Below, piece by piece: positions 1 through 10,128 of a DNA stretch of 64,000 nt (positions are counted from its first letter, which is position 1; each line of letters opens with the position of its first letter). A program made the translations under genes and the position numbers. Origin of the DNA: Cytophagales bacterium Alg240-R148 (GTDB taxonomy: Bacteria; Bacteroidota; Bacteroidia; Cytophagales; Cyclobacteriaceae); NCBI GenBank assembly GCA_900537185.1, contig LS999828.1, forward strand, positions 1-64,000, given 5' to 3'. A model generated the notes under the pieces. That model was not told where the DNA came from. It saw only the letters and a program-made list of their open reading frames with translations, and ran no database searches.

Positions 1-3000
1 ATATTCACCTTACCCCCATTTTCATACACTTGCAATTCTCCGTTGTATTTGGCATATAAAGTGTAGTTCATGGTTGTAAAGTTCTGGTCTTGGTCGTAAT
101 ACGACAAACCAAACATCACTCTCTTGTCATTTTGACCAATAATAGCCTTGACCCCTCCATCCTGATTCTTTTTTAAATAGTTTTCTGAAGACAAACCGGC
201 GTTCCAACCATCCACTATTCCAGGCGATTTTATCCATCCCCCTGCAACCTGTGTTACATTAACTTGGTTGGTCCATTGCACCGATTCATGATATTCATGA
301 TAGGTCTTCATCAACCGGTCGGCATGTTCCCCATACTCAAATCTTCTAGCAATAGTAGTGGTAGTCTCTCCTTCTTCATGTACTGTGTTCGTATTTAAAA
401 CTTTGCCCACAAAGTCATAAACTGTACTTACTCGGTCTTGCCCATCTACTTGGTTGTCCGCAACAGTTTGGATTACTCGGTAGCGATCGTCGTAGTAACT
501 TACAATGTTAAGCCAGTTGCTGTTGGTTCCGTCCAAAACTTTGGTTCTACTACCTGTAACAAGTCCTTTAATTTTATAGCTGGCAGAAGCCGGTATGCCT
601 GCTAAAACAGAAGGATTGTAATCATATGCAACTCCAAACACACTGCTATTTTCCTTAAAACCATAAGAATCATAATACGTAATGGATAACAAATCTTGCT
701 CTGTAACAGTATTAGGGTAAGATTTTGTTAAACTATAACCAGCATCTCTAGTGTTGTTGTATTCCTCGAACCATTCTTTTGCTGCATTGGAGGCAACATC
801 GTTGTAATACGTTTGCACTGCAGACTGTGCTGCGCCTTGGGTTGTAAAGCCTGTATTAGTAATTATTCCGGTTACAATCGGTCTGTTTTCTTGGTCGTAT
901 TTAGTAAAGCTCCAAGAGGACAGACCATTGGCACGTTGGTTGGCATCTTGGGTCATCACCAGCCTATCTCTATCATCGTATACCATATACACCCATTCGG
1001 CACCCGGTACTTTCTTTTCACTCATTCGGTTAAAACCATCGTATTTGTATTGGAAAGCAAACAAATTAATTTGGTTTGTATCCAGTATTAGCCCAACAGG
1101 GCCATTCACCAACGTCTTGGACAATTCTGGAGGCAACACCACTCGCAAGTTACTTAGATCGTCATAAATGTAATAAGTACTAACAAAGCTACCATTGTGT
1201 TCTACTTTTTTCAACACAACCAAACCTTTGTTATTGGTATACGTTAGCACTCTATTTTGATGTTCATCCGTGGTCTCGTTTATTATAAGGGAGTTTTCAG
1301 GATAAAAATCAAGCACTACCAATTCTGCTTGAGTATTATAACCGTAGTAAGGAATTGAACCATCTACTACTCCTATATTAGAACGAACGTCCGTTTTAAC
1401 CATATGCCCACTGTTCACATTCCAATTCTCTCCTGGGCTGGCTTGGGCCAACACTTTATTTGCTGGGCTAATTTCAAATACATTTTCGCTATAGGCATAC
1501 GCTGTTCTCTGAATGCTACCCTCTGTAGGTTGCGCATAAAACCCAAACTGCTGCGCTAATGCGTTGGGTCTAAACCCATCCCCTGCTGCTGCAATTTGAG
1601 TGTAGGGCAAATACGTTTGGCTTGTCCGCCCAAATTGGTCGTAGTCAATTGGCGTTATGATATCGGCACCACTTGGCGAAGACAAATGCGCCACTTGTTG
1701 AACCGGCCTTCCCAAACCGTCCAGGTATTCGGTGTTAACTGCAACTTTACTTGGATCATAAGATCCATTGTTAAATTCTAGATCTGCTGGTAACAAACTG
1801 GCTTTTCTTGCTGTATAAGTTCTTACATAGTTTAGAGGGCCCGCATAAACTTCGGTTGGAGCAGAAACGGTATTATCAAATGGTGCCGATGCGCCACCTA
1901 CAATATCATTACCCAATACCGCCATGTATTTGGATGCTTCAAAAAGCGTCAACCCAGGTACTTTAGCACTAGTGCTTTTTAATCTAAATAGATACCCGTC
2001 AATACTCTTAGGAACAGGGCCATAATCATACAAAACAGATCCTGCTCCTGGTACTATGGACCAGCTGCTCCCTGCATTTTGTTCCCATTGGTAAGAAGTG
2101 GCCGTACCATGCGCAACACCTTCTAATACAAACGCATCTCCAGCTGCAATTTTTATGGTAACTGAAGTCCCTATTTCATTCTGATCGGCATAAACAAAAG
2201 TTCCTGCCATAATAGGGATACCGTTGCTGAAATATTTTTCTAAATCGTCAAAATCTAAATCATTGAATGCAATATTCAGGTTGAGTATATTCTTTTGTGG
2301 ATGGGAAGTAAAATCAGGAACAGAAGTAAATCGATTTTGATGTAAATCCAACTCTTTTAAAGCAGTCAAATGATTGATTTGATTCGGTAGTGTTCCAAAA
2401 AAGTTGTTCGCTTGGAGCAACAGGTGTTCGATTCCTACAGAGCCCATATTTGCTAAATCTAATGTACCAGACAGCTGGTTGCTGCTTAAATCCAATACTT
2501 TAAGCCCTGTCAGTCCCAATAAAGATGCTGGAACAGCTCCTGTAAACCCATTTTTTGAAAGGTTCAATTCGGTTAATACAGGCCAATTGTCCAATCCATC
2601 CATCAACCCACCAGTTAATTGGGTTGCCGACAAATTGAGTATTTCAAGTGCGTGGGTGTTAAATAAATTTTGGGGAAAAGCCGCCACTTCAAATGGATTA
2701 TTGGAAAGATCCAATACTTTTAATTGCAACAAAGCACCCAACCATTCAGGAATATGGCCAGTACTATTGGTGTTGGCCAAATTTAAAGTCTGTAAATTGG
2801 TCAATTGTTGGAAACCATCTGGAATCGCTCCCATTGAAAGCAAATTGTTATCTGAAAGGTTCAAATAACTAAGCTCTGAGAGTGCGGCATATTGAAATGG
2901 TAGCTTGCCAATGAAATTGTTATTGCTCAGGTCCAAATAACTCAAACTAGTCATTTCATCAATAAAATCAGGCATATTGGATTCCAATTGATTGTTCGAC

Positions 3001-4088
3001 AAATCCAATACTTGTAAAGAATGAAGGTTGTGCAAAGCGTAGGGCACTTCGTTTACCAGGTTATTCGATGGCAATTCAATTTTGGTAATGTCGCCATTTT
3101 CTACTGTTATCCCATACCAACTTCCCATTTCTGCAATGGTAGCTTGCAATGGCCAATTTTCTCCAACAGGCCATCCAGTTGTTACAGACCAAACATTTTC
3201 TGCACTTTGTGTTGTATTCCAAAGTGCCTGCAATGCTTCGTATTCTATACAATCTGGTACTTCGCCAAAAGATTCTGGTAAAACAACCGTTCGAGAAGAT
3301 ACTTCACTCCAACAGTTATCGTCATTGTATTTTGCGCGCAAATAAAAGGTTTTGGTTACACTGGTATATTTTCTAAAACTCGTATCATCTGTCGAGGTTC
3401 CTTCTGGTGTTTCTTGCCAGTAAATAGTATAATTGCTTCCAAATGGAATTGGCGGAAGGGTCACTCCTGCTGTATGGCAGTCTATTTGCTCCCAAAGCGC
3501 TGGAGCTGGTGGCGCTGCCCGAAGCGGGTCTACAGTAACATTTATGGCGCTGGCTGCACTCCAATCTCCTTCTACAGACCTTGCAGCAATATAATATGTT
3601 CCAGAAGAAGTAACATCAAAAGTAGTATTGGTATTTAATGCGTTTTGACCCAACTCATTTTCTCCTTGCCAGTGCCAGGTAACTCCAGAAGGAACAGAAC
3701 CTCCAAAACCGAGCACCACCAACCCACATGTACTAGAATTTATTACTGGAATGGCCGGAGCAGGTGGTGCATAGGCAACCACTTGTTCAACCAATTGATC
3801 GGTCTCTACTACAACCCCTTGAAGGTTTTTCACTAACAAAGTTATGGTTTTAGTTCCAGAACTCGACCAAATAATTTCTACATCCGAAACATCCGAATTG
3901 ACTACCGAACCATCCGAAACACTCCATTCAAAGGTATGGTCAAAAGGATTCATAAAACCAAAATAGGTATAATGAGCTGGCGAATTGGCCATGATGTCCC
4001 CCTCGCTAATTCTTCTTATCAACCCCATTGCTGAAAAAGCAGATGAAAAGTAAAAAGAGAACAACAACAACAATATAAACTTCTTCAT
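1..4088 (-). CDS. Secreted LRR plus YD/RHS-like repeat protein, 3' end outside the window
   Basis: An open frame starts at 4088 and stays open to the left edge, giving at least 1362 residues with no stop. The start is a lysine-rich N-terminus followed by a hydrophobic run, so a signal peptide is likely. A PKD/Ig-like segment follows at about residues 40-100 and an Ig-like segment near 110-260. Residues about 343-616 form leucine-rich repeats of the LxxLDLSxNxLxGxxP type. From about 750 there is a segment with GLGRPVQQV, YDQFGR and YDDRDR motifs, as in the N-terminal part of Bacteroidota RHS-associated proteins. Such proteins are exported cell-surface or secreted repeats; some end in a toxin or associated core domain, which here would lie beyond the edge. 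It is the last member of a minus-strand group with the two genes to its right. Family assignment is good; function is unknown. Confidence 0.85.
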   Translation of the reverse strand, partial: MKKFILLLLFSFYFSSAFSAMGLIRRISEGDIMANSPAHYTYFGFMNPFDHTFEWSVSDGSVVNSDVSDVEIIWSSSGTKTITLLVKNLQGVVVETDQLVEQVVAYAPPAPAIPVINSSTCGLVVLGFGGSVPSGVTWHWQGENELGQNALNTNTTFDVTSSGTYYIAARSVEGDWSAASAINVTVDPLRAAPPAPALWEQIDCHTAGVTLPPIPFGSNYTIYWQETPEGTSTDDTSFRKYTSVTKTFYLRAKYNDDNCWSEVSSRTVVLPESFGEVPDCIEYEALQALWNTTQSAENVWSVTTGWPVGENWPLQATIAEMGSWYGITVENGDITKIELPSNNLVNEVPYALHNLHSLQVLDLSNNQLESNMPDFIDEMTSLSYLDLSNNNFIGKLPFQYAALSELSYLNLSDNNLLSMGAIPDGFQQLTNLQTLNLANTNSTGHIPEWLGALLQLKVLDLSNNPFEVAAFPQNLFNTHALEILNLSATQLTGGLMDGLDNWPVLTELNLSKNGFTGAVPASLLGLTGLKVLDLSSNQLSGTLDLANMGSVGIEHLLLQANNFFGTLPNQINHLTALKELDLHQNRFTSVPDFTSHPQKNILNLNIAFNDLDFDDLEKYFSNGIPIMAGTFVYADQNEIGTSVTIKIAAGDAFVLEGVAHGTATSYQWEQNAGSSWSIVPGAGSVLYDYGPVPKSIDGYLFRLKSTSAKVPGLTLFEASKYMAVLGNDIVGGASAPFDNTVSAPTEVYAGPLNYVRTYTARKASLLPADLEFNNGSYDPSKVAVNTEYLDGLGRPVQQVAHLSSPSGADIITPIDYDQFGRTSQTYLPYTQIAAAGDGFRPNALAQQFGFYAQPTEGSIQRTAYAYSENVFEISPANKVLAQASPGENWNVNSGHMVKTDVRSNIGVVDGSIPYYGYNTQAELVVLDFYPENSLIINETTDEHQNRVLTYTNNKGLVVLKKVEHNGSFVSTYYIYDDLSNLRVVLPPELSKTLVNGPVGLILDTNQINLFAFQYKYDGFNRMSEKKVPGAEWVYMVYDDRDRLVMTQDANQRANGLSSWSFTKYDQENRPIVTGIITNTGFTTQGAAQSAVQTYYNDVASNAAKEWFEEYNNTRDAGYSLTKSYPNTVTEQDLLSITYYDSYGFKENSSVFGVAYDYNPSVLAGIPASASYKIKGLVTGSRTKVLDGTNSNWLNIVSYYDDRYRVIQTVADNQVDGQDRVSTVYDFVGKVLNTNTVHEEGETTTTIARRFEYGEHADRLMKTYHEYHESVQWTNQVNVTQVAGGWIKSPGIVDGWNAGLSSENYLKKNQDGGVKAIIGQNDKRVMFGLSYYDQDQNFTTMNYTLYAKYNGELQVYENGGKVN

Positions 4089-4098
4089 TTTTTTTGAA

Positions 4099-4476
4099 CT
4101 ATTGTTTTATCAAATCAACACCTGCTTCAACATCCTCGGCAGATGTTGTCTCGAACTTGGATGCGTTTTCTAATGCTAAAAATTTCATTGAACTTTGGTC
4201 TTCAGACACCAATACCGCTGCGTATAGCGTACGGGTGGAATATTTTGTTTTTATGGCATAAACAATAAATACAACCCCTTCATTGTTTTCTTCCGTAACC
4301 GAGAATTCGGTTATTGGATTAACATTAGCAGACATTTTTAATGCTCCTGTACCATCTGAATTCAATTCAATGGTTCTGCCACTTTCTGCCTTCCAGGCTC
4401 CTATGTGGGAAGATTGTCCAAAAGAAACATTTGCTATGACAACCAATAATGCAGTTATAAAAATCACTTTACTCAT
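4099..4476 (-). CDS. Small secreted protein, lipocalin-like fold possible
   Basis: 125 residues from the chosen ATG at 4476. An in-frame ATG at 4509 would add 11 residues and overlap the upstream gene further, but the hydrophobic signal peptide (MSKVIFITALLVVIANVSFG) begins at 4476. The mature part starts with a G-x-W element (IGAWK) followed by alternating beta-strand-like segments, which resembles small lipocalin-like proteins; this is inference only. It lies between two large RHS-like genes on the same strand, with gaps of about 10 bp on each side, so it is probably cotranscribed. It could be a chaperone or protective partner of the large proteins, but nothing in the sequence proves that. 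Confidence 0.7.
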   Translation of the reverse strand: MSKVIFITALLVVIANVSFGQSSHIGAWKAESGRTIELNSDGTGALKMSANVNPITEFSVTEENNEGVVFIVYAIKTKYSTRTLYAAVLVSEDQSSMKFLALENASKFETTSAEDVEAGVDLIKQ

Positions 4477-4486
4477 CTTACTGGTA

Positions 4487-7400
4487 TTAATTGTGGTAGG
4501 TGTAATCATATTTTTGAATTAAATTCCCATCCTGGTCTTTTATAGTTTTCAAACGGTTTTCGTCGTCGTATTCATAGAAAGAAGAATTTCCGTTGATGTC
4601 TATTTTTTGCTTCAGTCCGATACCTTCAATGTGGTAGTAGTTTTCCATTTTTAGTTCTGAAATAGTAGTTCTTAACAAGTTCAACTTCACAATCATTTCT
4701 GCTTCTGTAAGTGCTTCAAATTCTGAAACAGTAGTTAACCCCATCGCACCCAACACAGTATCTAAAGCAACATTGCTGATTTTAGCAACTATCAGTTCTG
4801 CATCGTAACCATATAAAACGGTATAACGATCTCCGGCTTTTGTAGTATATTCGAGAACTTTATCATAATTATTGTATCCAAGAATTTCAGTTGTTGTAAT
4901 TTCTGGGCCACTGGCAATTTGTTGCTTGTATTTTTTAGGCAATACAACGTGTTGACCATTTAACCTATCCTCTGCAAATTGCTGGTATTCATTAGTTTTT
5001 GTAGATAGTAACTGATTGCCACTATACTGTTTTATTCGCACCAAAGTTTCTAAATCATTATTTTCAATAAGTAATTGATTTTCAGGAGTTACTACATCAT
5101 AAGGATATTCAAATTCAGTTTTGTTTTCGAGCCCAAATTCATCCAATTTTGTGATTGATTTTACCTGAAAATAATTATCATATTCATACTTGGTATAGTC
5201 AGTCTTATGACTCCCGTCCGCATTGTTAACAAAATATTGAACACTTGACATATCGTTTAACTTAGCCTTGTACAGACCATAAGTTAATTGGGTTTTTAGG
5301 CTAAAACGACTTCTTTCCATTCGGTCTAAGTCCTCCACACTTACCCAATTTGGAGTAAAAGCTATTGTCGCTTTATTAGCGACTTGAAGTTCATAATGTC
5401 TAATAGGTTGGTTTATTTGACTTACATCATAACCCCATCTTGTTTCGGATATTAACTTCAGGTCTTCACTACCTTGTACATGACCAAAGACCTCTTGTTT
5501 GTACATTTTACCAATAAGTCCATCATATTCAACTCTTCTTCTTGGGTAACTGGAAGAAATATTCATTGGAGAATAAAAATAACTGACGGTTTTTCCATTT
5601 GCATAATAAGGATACATCCCCTCTCGTCCAGTTTCACTTGTATATTCAACAAAGTACAATTCCGTCAATTCTGGAAATCTATCTTCTGAAACAATTTCTT
5701 CACTTTCCACTTGAGTCTCCCTAAACTCCTCTGCAGTAAACTCTTCGACTCTAGAATAGTAAACTGGACTTCCTGAGTAAGAATTTAAAGGATTTATAGA
5801 ACTGCTACTAAATCTAGTAGCTGGTAAGTCCAAAACCACTGTTCTTAAAATACCACCACCAATTGAACCTCCATCAGAATATTGATAGCCTGCATAATAA
5901 GTAAACTCATTTGAAAACCGCATCTTATCCATTTCTTTACCACTGGATTCACCATTTTCCTTTTCATACTTATAGAAAGTTTCTAAGCGATCATCACCTG
6001 TTATATTTGTTGTCTTTTTTACTCGAATTCCTCCCACCGGTACATTAACCATATTAGAAGTTGTATTACCTAGTCTGACCATTTCTATTGTTATACTTGC
6101 ATTTATCAATCCTCCTCCTTCTGATTCAAAAATTATCTCATATTCTCCAGGTGCAATTAACTTCCATTCATCCATAGATCCAGATTCACAGGCATTAAAA
6201 CCCGTAGAACATCCGGAATCTATTCTATCCCCTTCAAAACTCACACCAATGGAGGGAGCATAACTGCTGATCTCTTGAGATTCAACTTCCTCCAAAATGT
6301 TCATTCTCATTTGTATTTGGCCACCAGCTTTTTCTACTTCTGCATTGTACCTATATTTGATGTAAGTACCCGCCTCAAAAACCCATTTATAGGAATTTCT
6401 TTTCCGAGCTGCAGCAGGGTCGGTGTTTCCTTCATGTGTATAAGTGAGTTTGCCATCTCTTGTCATTGGCACAAAATTGTGGGCCTCGGACTTATTAACT
6501 GCTATTTCATTTTGTTCATATTCTATTTCTGTTGTGCCACCAGTTCTGTGATTAATTTCTATTAGTGCGCCTATTTTGGTACTAGTAAAATTCGCATTTC
6601 GGTTTGCACCTTTGTCGGCAATTAATGTGACATTGTTTGCTCCATTATAAAAACCCCAATGATCCATGGATAGTGGATAATTTTCTTTATTTGTAATAGT
6701 TGAAGGAGCCAAACTTGAAGAAAAATATTGAAAGCCATAAACCTCTTCATTTTGAACAGTAGGGTCATAATTTTCCAGTTCAATCGAAGTTAAAGTTTGC
6801 CTATTACTTTCTTCCCCTGAATAATTAAACAAATATGTCATTTGATGGTCAAGTTGATAATCATCCGCATTTGGATTAATTACCTTGATGCTCTTAATGA
6901 GAGGGTCGTTTGCACAATAATTACAATTTTCTAATTGTCTTTCTATAGTAATATACTGGTCTCCATAAGCCACGGACGACAGAAATTTACCAATATGCAA
7001 GGATGAACTACTCGTTTTACTTTCGTTCAACGCACCATAATGTTTCTCATCTCCATCCACTGTCCATATAACTCCACCATATGCAGTAGATCTTTCATAT
7101 ATTTCACTAAAAGAATAACTAAGAGAATTGCCTGAAGTATAAGTAAAATCGATCCTTTTGTTATTTTTTAATACAATTGAAGTTAAATACAAGGCACTGA
7201 TATAAGTGGCATCCGTAAATTCATAAATTCCATTTCCTTCCGAACCATAGTTATACGAATTACTAGTGTGTTCAGCCTCCGTGAAATTATAAATATTGCC
7301 CTGCGAGTCTGTAATTTCAAATGTATCATGCGTACTAGGTATACCAGGAAGATTTGTACCATCGCCTTCATGCCATACAACCTTCACATTTTCAACAGTA

Positions 7401-7963
7401 CGAGTAACTATAGAACCATCATCTAATAATTGAAATGAAAAGTTTAGTTTACCAGCAGACACTATGTACTCATCGTATTCCAAATCATATTCACCACTTC
7501 CTATTTTTTTAAGTTCAGAAAGAGCCAATTCTTCCCCATTTCTATATTTTTCAATTAGTACTCTTTCTGATTCTATGCCTCTAATACCCCGCCTGTGGTC
7601 GTCAGGAAGGTCATTAACTTTTCTAGTTATTACTCCAACGCCGTTTAACCCCCAGCCTAAACCTAGTTCTCCAGTTGACTGTTCTAATCTAAATCCATTG
7701 TAGCTATAAGATAAAGAAATAGGCCATTCTAAAACACCGCCATTTAAACTAGCAATTGGAATGTTATAGTTAATTTGTCCGGTACTCAAATTCACTGGAA
7801 CTTTACTTACTTGAGCCAATCTCGTAGCATTATTGGAATTGGGGTACTCCATTAAAAACTCATTATTTCGGCTTTCATTTTCCTCTTGCCCATTAACAGC
7901 ATTTGAATAAAATAACCCCATGAAAAAAATCAGGGAATAAAAAATCTTTTGCAGCGTTCTCAT
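4487..7963 (-). CDS. Large secreted SpvB/RHS-like repeat protein
   Basis: 1158 residues with an N-terminal signal peptide (hydrophobic residues about 6-24, ending NAVNGQ). The N-terminal block after it (VNLSTGQINYNIPI, then GELGLGWGLNGVGVITR) is the hallmark of the SpvB-like/RHS proteins common in Bacteroidota. The C-terminus carries RHS/YD-type units (FYEYDDENRLKTIKDQDG) and stops right after them. No associated core, pretoxin motif or polymorphic toxin domain is present, so this looks like a structural shell piece rather than a complete toxin. It is the first gene of a three-gene minus-strand group, followed by a small secreted protein and a second RHS-like protein. The likely location is the cell surface or outside the cell. 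Its role is unknown. Confidence 0.85.
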   Translation of the reverse strand: MRTLQKIFYSLIFFMGLFYSNAVNGQEENESRNNEFLMEYPNSNNATRLAQVSKVPVNLSTGQINYNIPIASLNGGVLEWPISLSYSYNGFRLEQSTGELGLGWGLNGVGVITRKVNDLPDDHRRGIRGIESERVLIEKYRNGEELALSELKKIGSGEYDLEYDEYIVSAGKLNFSFQLLDDGSIVTRTVENVKVVWHEGDGTNLPGIPSTHDTFEITDSQGNIYNFTEAEHTSNSYNYGSEGNGIYEFTDATYISALYLTSIVLKNNKRIDFTYTSGNSLSYSFSEIYERSTAYGGVIWTVDGDEKHYGALNESKTSSSSLHIGKFLSSVAYGDQYITIERQLENCNYCANDPLIKSIKVINPNADDYQLDHQMTYLFNYSGEESNRQTLTSIELENYDPTVQNEEVYGFQYFSSSLAPSTITNKENYPLSMDHWGFYNGANNVTLIADKGANRNANFTSTKIGALIEINHRTGGTTEIEYEQNEIAVNKSEAHNFVPMTRDGKLTYTHEGNTDPAAARKRNSYKWVFEAGTYIKYRYNAEVEKAGGQIQMRMNILEEVESQEISSYAPSIGVSFEGDRIDSGCSTGFNACESGSMDEWKLIAPGEYEIIFESEGGGLINASITIEMVRLGNTTSNMVNVPVGGIRVKKTTNITGDDRLETFYKYEKENGESSGKEMDKMRFSNEFTYYAGYQYSDGGSIGGGILRTVVLDLPATRFSSSSINPLNSYSGSPVYYSRVEEFTAEEFRETQVESEEIVSEDRFPELTELYFVEYTSETGREGMYPYYANGKTVSYFYSPMNISSSYPRRRVEYDGLIGKMYKQEVFGHVQGSEDLKLISETRWGYDVSQINQPIRHYELQVANKATIAFTPNWVSVEDLDRMERSRFSLKTQLTYGLYKAKLNDMSSVQYFVNNADGSHKTDYTKYEYDNYFQVKSITKLDEFGLENKTEFEYPYDVVTPENQLLIENNDLETLVRIKQYSGNQLLSTKTNEYQQFAEDRLNGQHVVLPKKYKQQIASGPEITTTEILGYNNYDKVLEYTTKAGDRYTVLYGYDAELIVAKISNVALDTVLGAMGLTTVSEFEALTEAEMIVKLNLLRTTISELKMENYYHIEGIGLKQKIDINGNSSFYEYDDENRLKTIKDQDGNLIQKYDYTYHN

Positions 7964-8381
7964 TATAATCCAATCAAATATTAATAATCACCGCAAAATT
8001 AGATCAAAACAATAGGATTTACAATATCAATATTCCAACAACAATATAATCCTATAATATATTACAAAATGCAAATTATCATGCACTCACAATCAACACA
8101 TTAGCTACAAAGCCTAATGGTGCTCAAGAAAATTTTCTTTAAAAAGTTATACCCCCCAATTTGCGTTACTCTAATTAAAGTACAATAACCCATTTAGAAT
8201 ATACCTCATAAAAGATCTTATTATATGCCTTACTTACCTTCCTGTTTTTACCTTTCCGTTGCATTTAATTCCAATACCCGAAGCAACCAACCAAAGGAAA
8301 AACAGTCAAAAAAAGGGTCCTTTGCTCCCTCCTAAAGCCCACTTATTTTTTAATCTAAAAAAGAATTGATAGTTTTATGGC
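7964..8381. other. 418-bp divergent intergenic region
   Basis: This AT-rich stretch separates the minus-strand RHS-like group from the plus-strand SRAP gene and must hold promoters for both. No RNA gene, repeat or conserved short ORF was recognised. The only element I can point to is a Bacteroidota-like promoter for the minus strand, listed separately. Confidence 0.6.
7994..8024 (-). promoter_or_regulatory. Candidate Bacteroidota promoter of the RHS-like group
   Basis: Read on the minus strand, TAATTTTG (7994-8001) matches the -7 consensus TAnnTTTG exactly. A TTG at 8022-8024 lies 20 bp upstream, near the -33 position. The box is about 30 bp before the start codon at 7963. Such short motifs occur by chance in AT-rich DNA, so this is only a candidate. 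Confidence 0.4.
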
Positions 8382-9080
8382 ATGTGCGATAGATATTCAA
8401 TAGCCTGTAACCAGGAAACCTTGTCGGAGGTGTTTCAATCGGACCCTACTGACAACTACAAACAGCGTTACAATGCGGCCCCTTCACAGATTTTACCGGT
8501 TATTACCAGTGACACTCCAAAAGGGTTTTCTTACTTTTATTGGGGAATATCTCCGGAGTGGTCCAAGAATAAGTCCATCGCGCAAAAAATATACAATGTT
8601 CCTTCTGCCGATATCAACAAAAAACCTTCGCTGCGCATCGCTCTCAATGGGTACCGTTGTTTGATTCCGGCCGATGGCTTTTATTTATGGAAACAGATTG
8701 GTAAAAAAAGACGGATTCCTTACCGGTTTTCGATTGGCAACAACGAAGCCTTTGCCATTGCAGGGATTTGGGAAGAATTTGAAGATGAAAACGACGAAGT
8801 AATCCATACTTTCAAAATGATAATTACGGCTCCCAATGCCATGGTGGCCGAAATGAGCCCATCCATGCCCGTAATATTAAAAGGGGAGCAGATGCAAACA
8901 TGGCTCAACCAAGACACACCAGAAGAACAGCTGTTAGAAATGCTGACTACCTACGACCAAGAAGACATGAGCTGTTATACCGTTTCTCCTAGGATTGAAC
9001 AGCTTAAAAACGATGGCCCTAGTTTGCTGCAGCCCACTCCTCCTGCGGATCAATTTGGGAATTACTCATTGTTTGATTAA
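8382..9080 (+). CDS. SRAP (YedK/HMCES-like) family protein with altered active site
   Basis: 232 residues. SRAP proteins shield abasic sites in single-stranded DNA by forming a thiazolidine crosslink through Cys2 after removal of Met1; the start here gives M-C-D-R-Y, so Cys2 is present. The family blocks are recognisable: RYNAAPSQ (29-36), YNVPSAD (71-77), RCLIPADGFY (92-101) and SMPVIL (161-166). Compared with E. coli YedK, the Asn of the NxR motif is kept (N72) but its Arg is Pro74. The Glu expected in GFYEW is Leu102, and the His expected before RMP (HDRMP) is Ser159. This is either a divergent Bacteroidota subfamily or a binder that does not complete the chemistry. It stands alone and is followed by fabH after 26 bp. 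Confidence 0.85.
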   Translation: MCDRYSIACNQETLSEVFQSDPTDNYKQRYNAAPSQILPVITSDTPKGFSYFYWGISPEWSKNKSIAQKIYNVPSADINKKPSLRIALNGYRCLIPADGFYLWKQIGKKRRIPYRFSIGNNEAFAIAGIWEEFEDENDEVIHTFKMIITAPNAMVAEMSPSMPVILKGEQMQTWLNQDTPEEQLLEMLTTYDQEDMSCYTVSPRIEQLKNDGPSLLQPTPPADQFGNYSLFD

Positions 9081-9106
9081 ATTTTAGAAAAGAAAACAGG
9101 AAAAGC

Positions 9107-10108
9107 ATGGTAAGATCAAAAATTGTGGGCCTCGGACATCATGTGCCCGAGCGTGTAGTGACCAATGACGACCTTTCAAAATTAATGGATACCAATAACC
9201 AGTGGATCATCGAACGCACTGGCATCCAAGAGAGGCGGTTTTTCGATCCTGAAAAAGACACCTTGGCCAACATGGCAGCAAAAGCATCTCGAATGGCGAT
9301 TGAACGATCTGGGTTAGAAACAAAGGACATAGATTTTATTGTGTTTGCCACCATTACACCGGATTATTTCTTTCCGGGCAGTGGCGTATTGTTACAAAGA
9401 GAGTTGGGGTTGGAAGGTATTGGCGCGTTGGACATACGCAATGCCTGTTCGGGATTTATCTATGCCTTGTCTGTGGCTGATCAATTTATAAAAACGGGCA
9501 TGTACAAGAACATTCTGGTTATTGGAGGAGAAATCCAGTCTACAGCGCTGGACCTTACTACTAGAGGAAGAAATACCGCGGTAATATTTGGAGACGGTTG
9601 TGGGGCTGCGGTTTTGCAACCTACAGAAGAAGACAATGGTGTATTGTCAACGCATTTGCACGCAGATGGCCGATATGCTGAAGAATTGTACGTGAAAGAT
9701 CCGGGTAGTTCTAGGCCACATGCCGAACGACAGGCGGATCAAATACTAGACACTTCTGGATACAAGGTGCATATGAATGGCAATGTGGTTTTTAAACATG
9801 CTGTTGTTAATTTTTCGGCAGTAATTCAAGAAGCCTTGGAGGCCAACCAAATGACCAAAGAAGACATTGACCTGTTGGTACCGCACCAAGCCAATTTGCG
9901 CATTAGCAAATACCTTCAAGAAAAACTAGGGTTGCCAGATGAAAAGGTATTCAATAACATCATGCGTTTTGGTAACACCACGGCTGGTTCTATTCCCATC
10001 GCTTTGAGCGAGGCTTGGGCCGAAGGAAAACTACAACCTGGAAAAATAATTTGCCTGGCCGCTTTTGGAAGCGGGTTTACTTGGGCATCTGCACTAATAA
10101 AATGGTAA
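9107..10108 (+). CDS. fabH: 3-oxoacyl-ACP synthase III (FabH)
   Basis: 333 residues, the usual length for FabH, which condenses an acyl-CoA starter with malonyl-ACP to start fatty acid synthesis. The catalytic triad is complete: Cys114 in NACSGF, His260 in PHQAN and Asn290 in GNTTAGS. Two small unknown genes follow closely, and a weak Bacteroidota-style leader precedes it. It lies about 5 kb from the aryl-polyene operon on the opposite strand, so it may be the housekeeping enzyme rather than a pigment gene. FabH-like DarB of the dialkylresorcinol pathway is an alternative, but no DarA-like gene is nearby. Confidence 0.88.
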   Translation: MVRSKIVGLGHHVPERVVTNDDLSKLMDTNNQWIIERTGIQERRFFDPEKDTLANMAAKASRMAIERSGLETKDIDFIVFATITPDYFFPGSGVLLQRELGLEGIGALDIRNACSGFIYALSVADQFIKTGMYKNILVIGGEIQSTALDLTTRGRNTAVIFGDGCGAAVLQPTEEDNGVLSTHLHADGRYAEELYVKDPGSSRPHAERQADQILDTSGYKVHMNGNVVFKHAVVNFSAVIQEALEANQMTKEDIDLLVPHQANLRISKYLQEKLGLPDEKVFNNIMRFGNTTAGSIPIALSEAWAEGKLQPGKIICLAAFGSGFTWASALIKW

Positions 10109-10128
10109 TTTAACACCTCCCCTATTCT

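Noticed and set aside
4487-7963. Right-hand RHS-like protein as a complete polymorphic toxin with immunity gene
   Set aside because: The chain stops right after YD-type repeats, with no core motif or C-terminal toxin, and the small downstream protein has a signal peptide, unlike cytosolic immunity proteins.
9107-10108. FabH read as DarB of a dialkylresorcinol pathway
   Set aside because: No DarA-like gene is nearby and the gene lies outside the pigment operon on the opposite strand, so housekeeping FabH is simpler.
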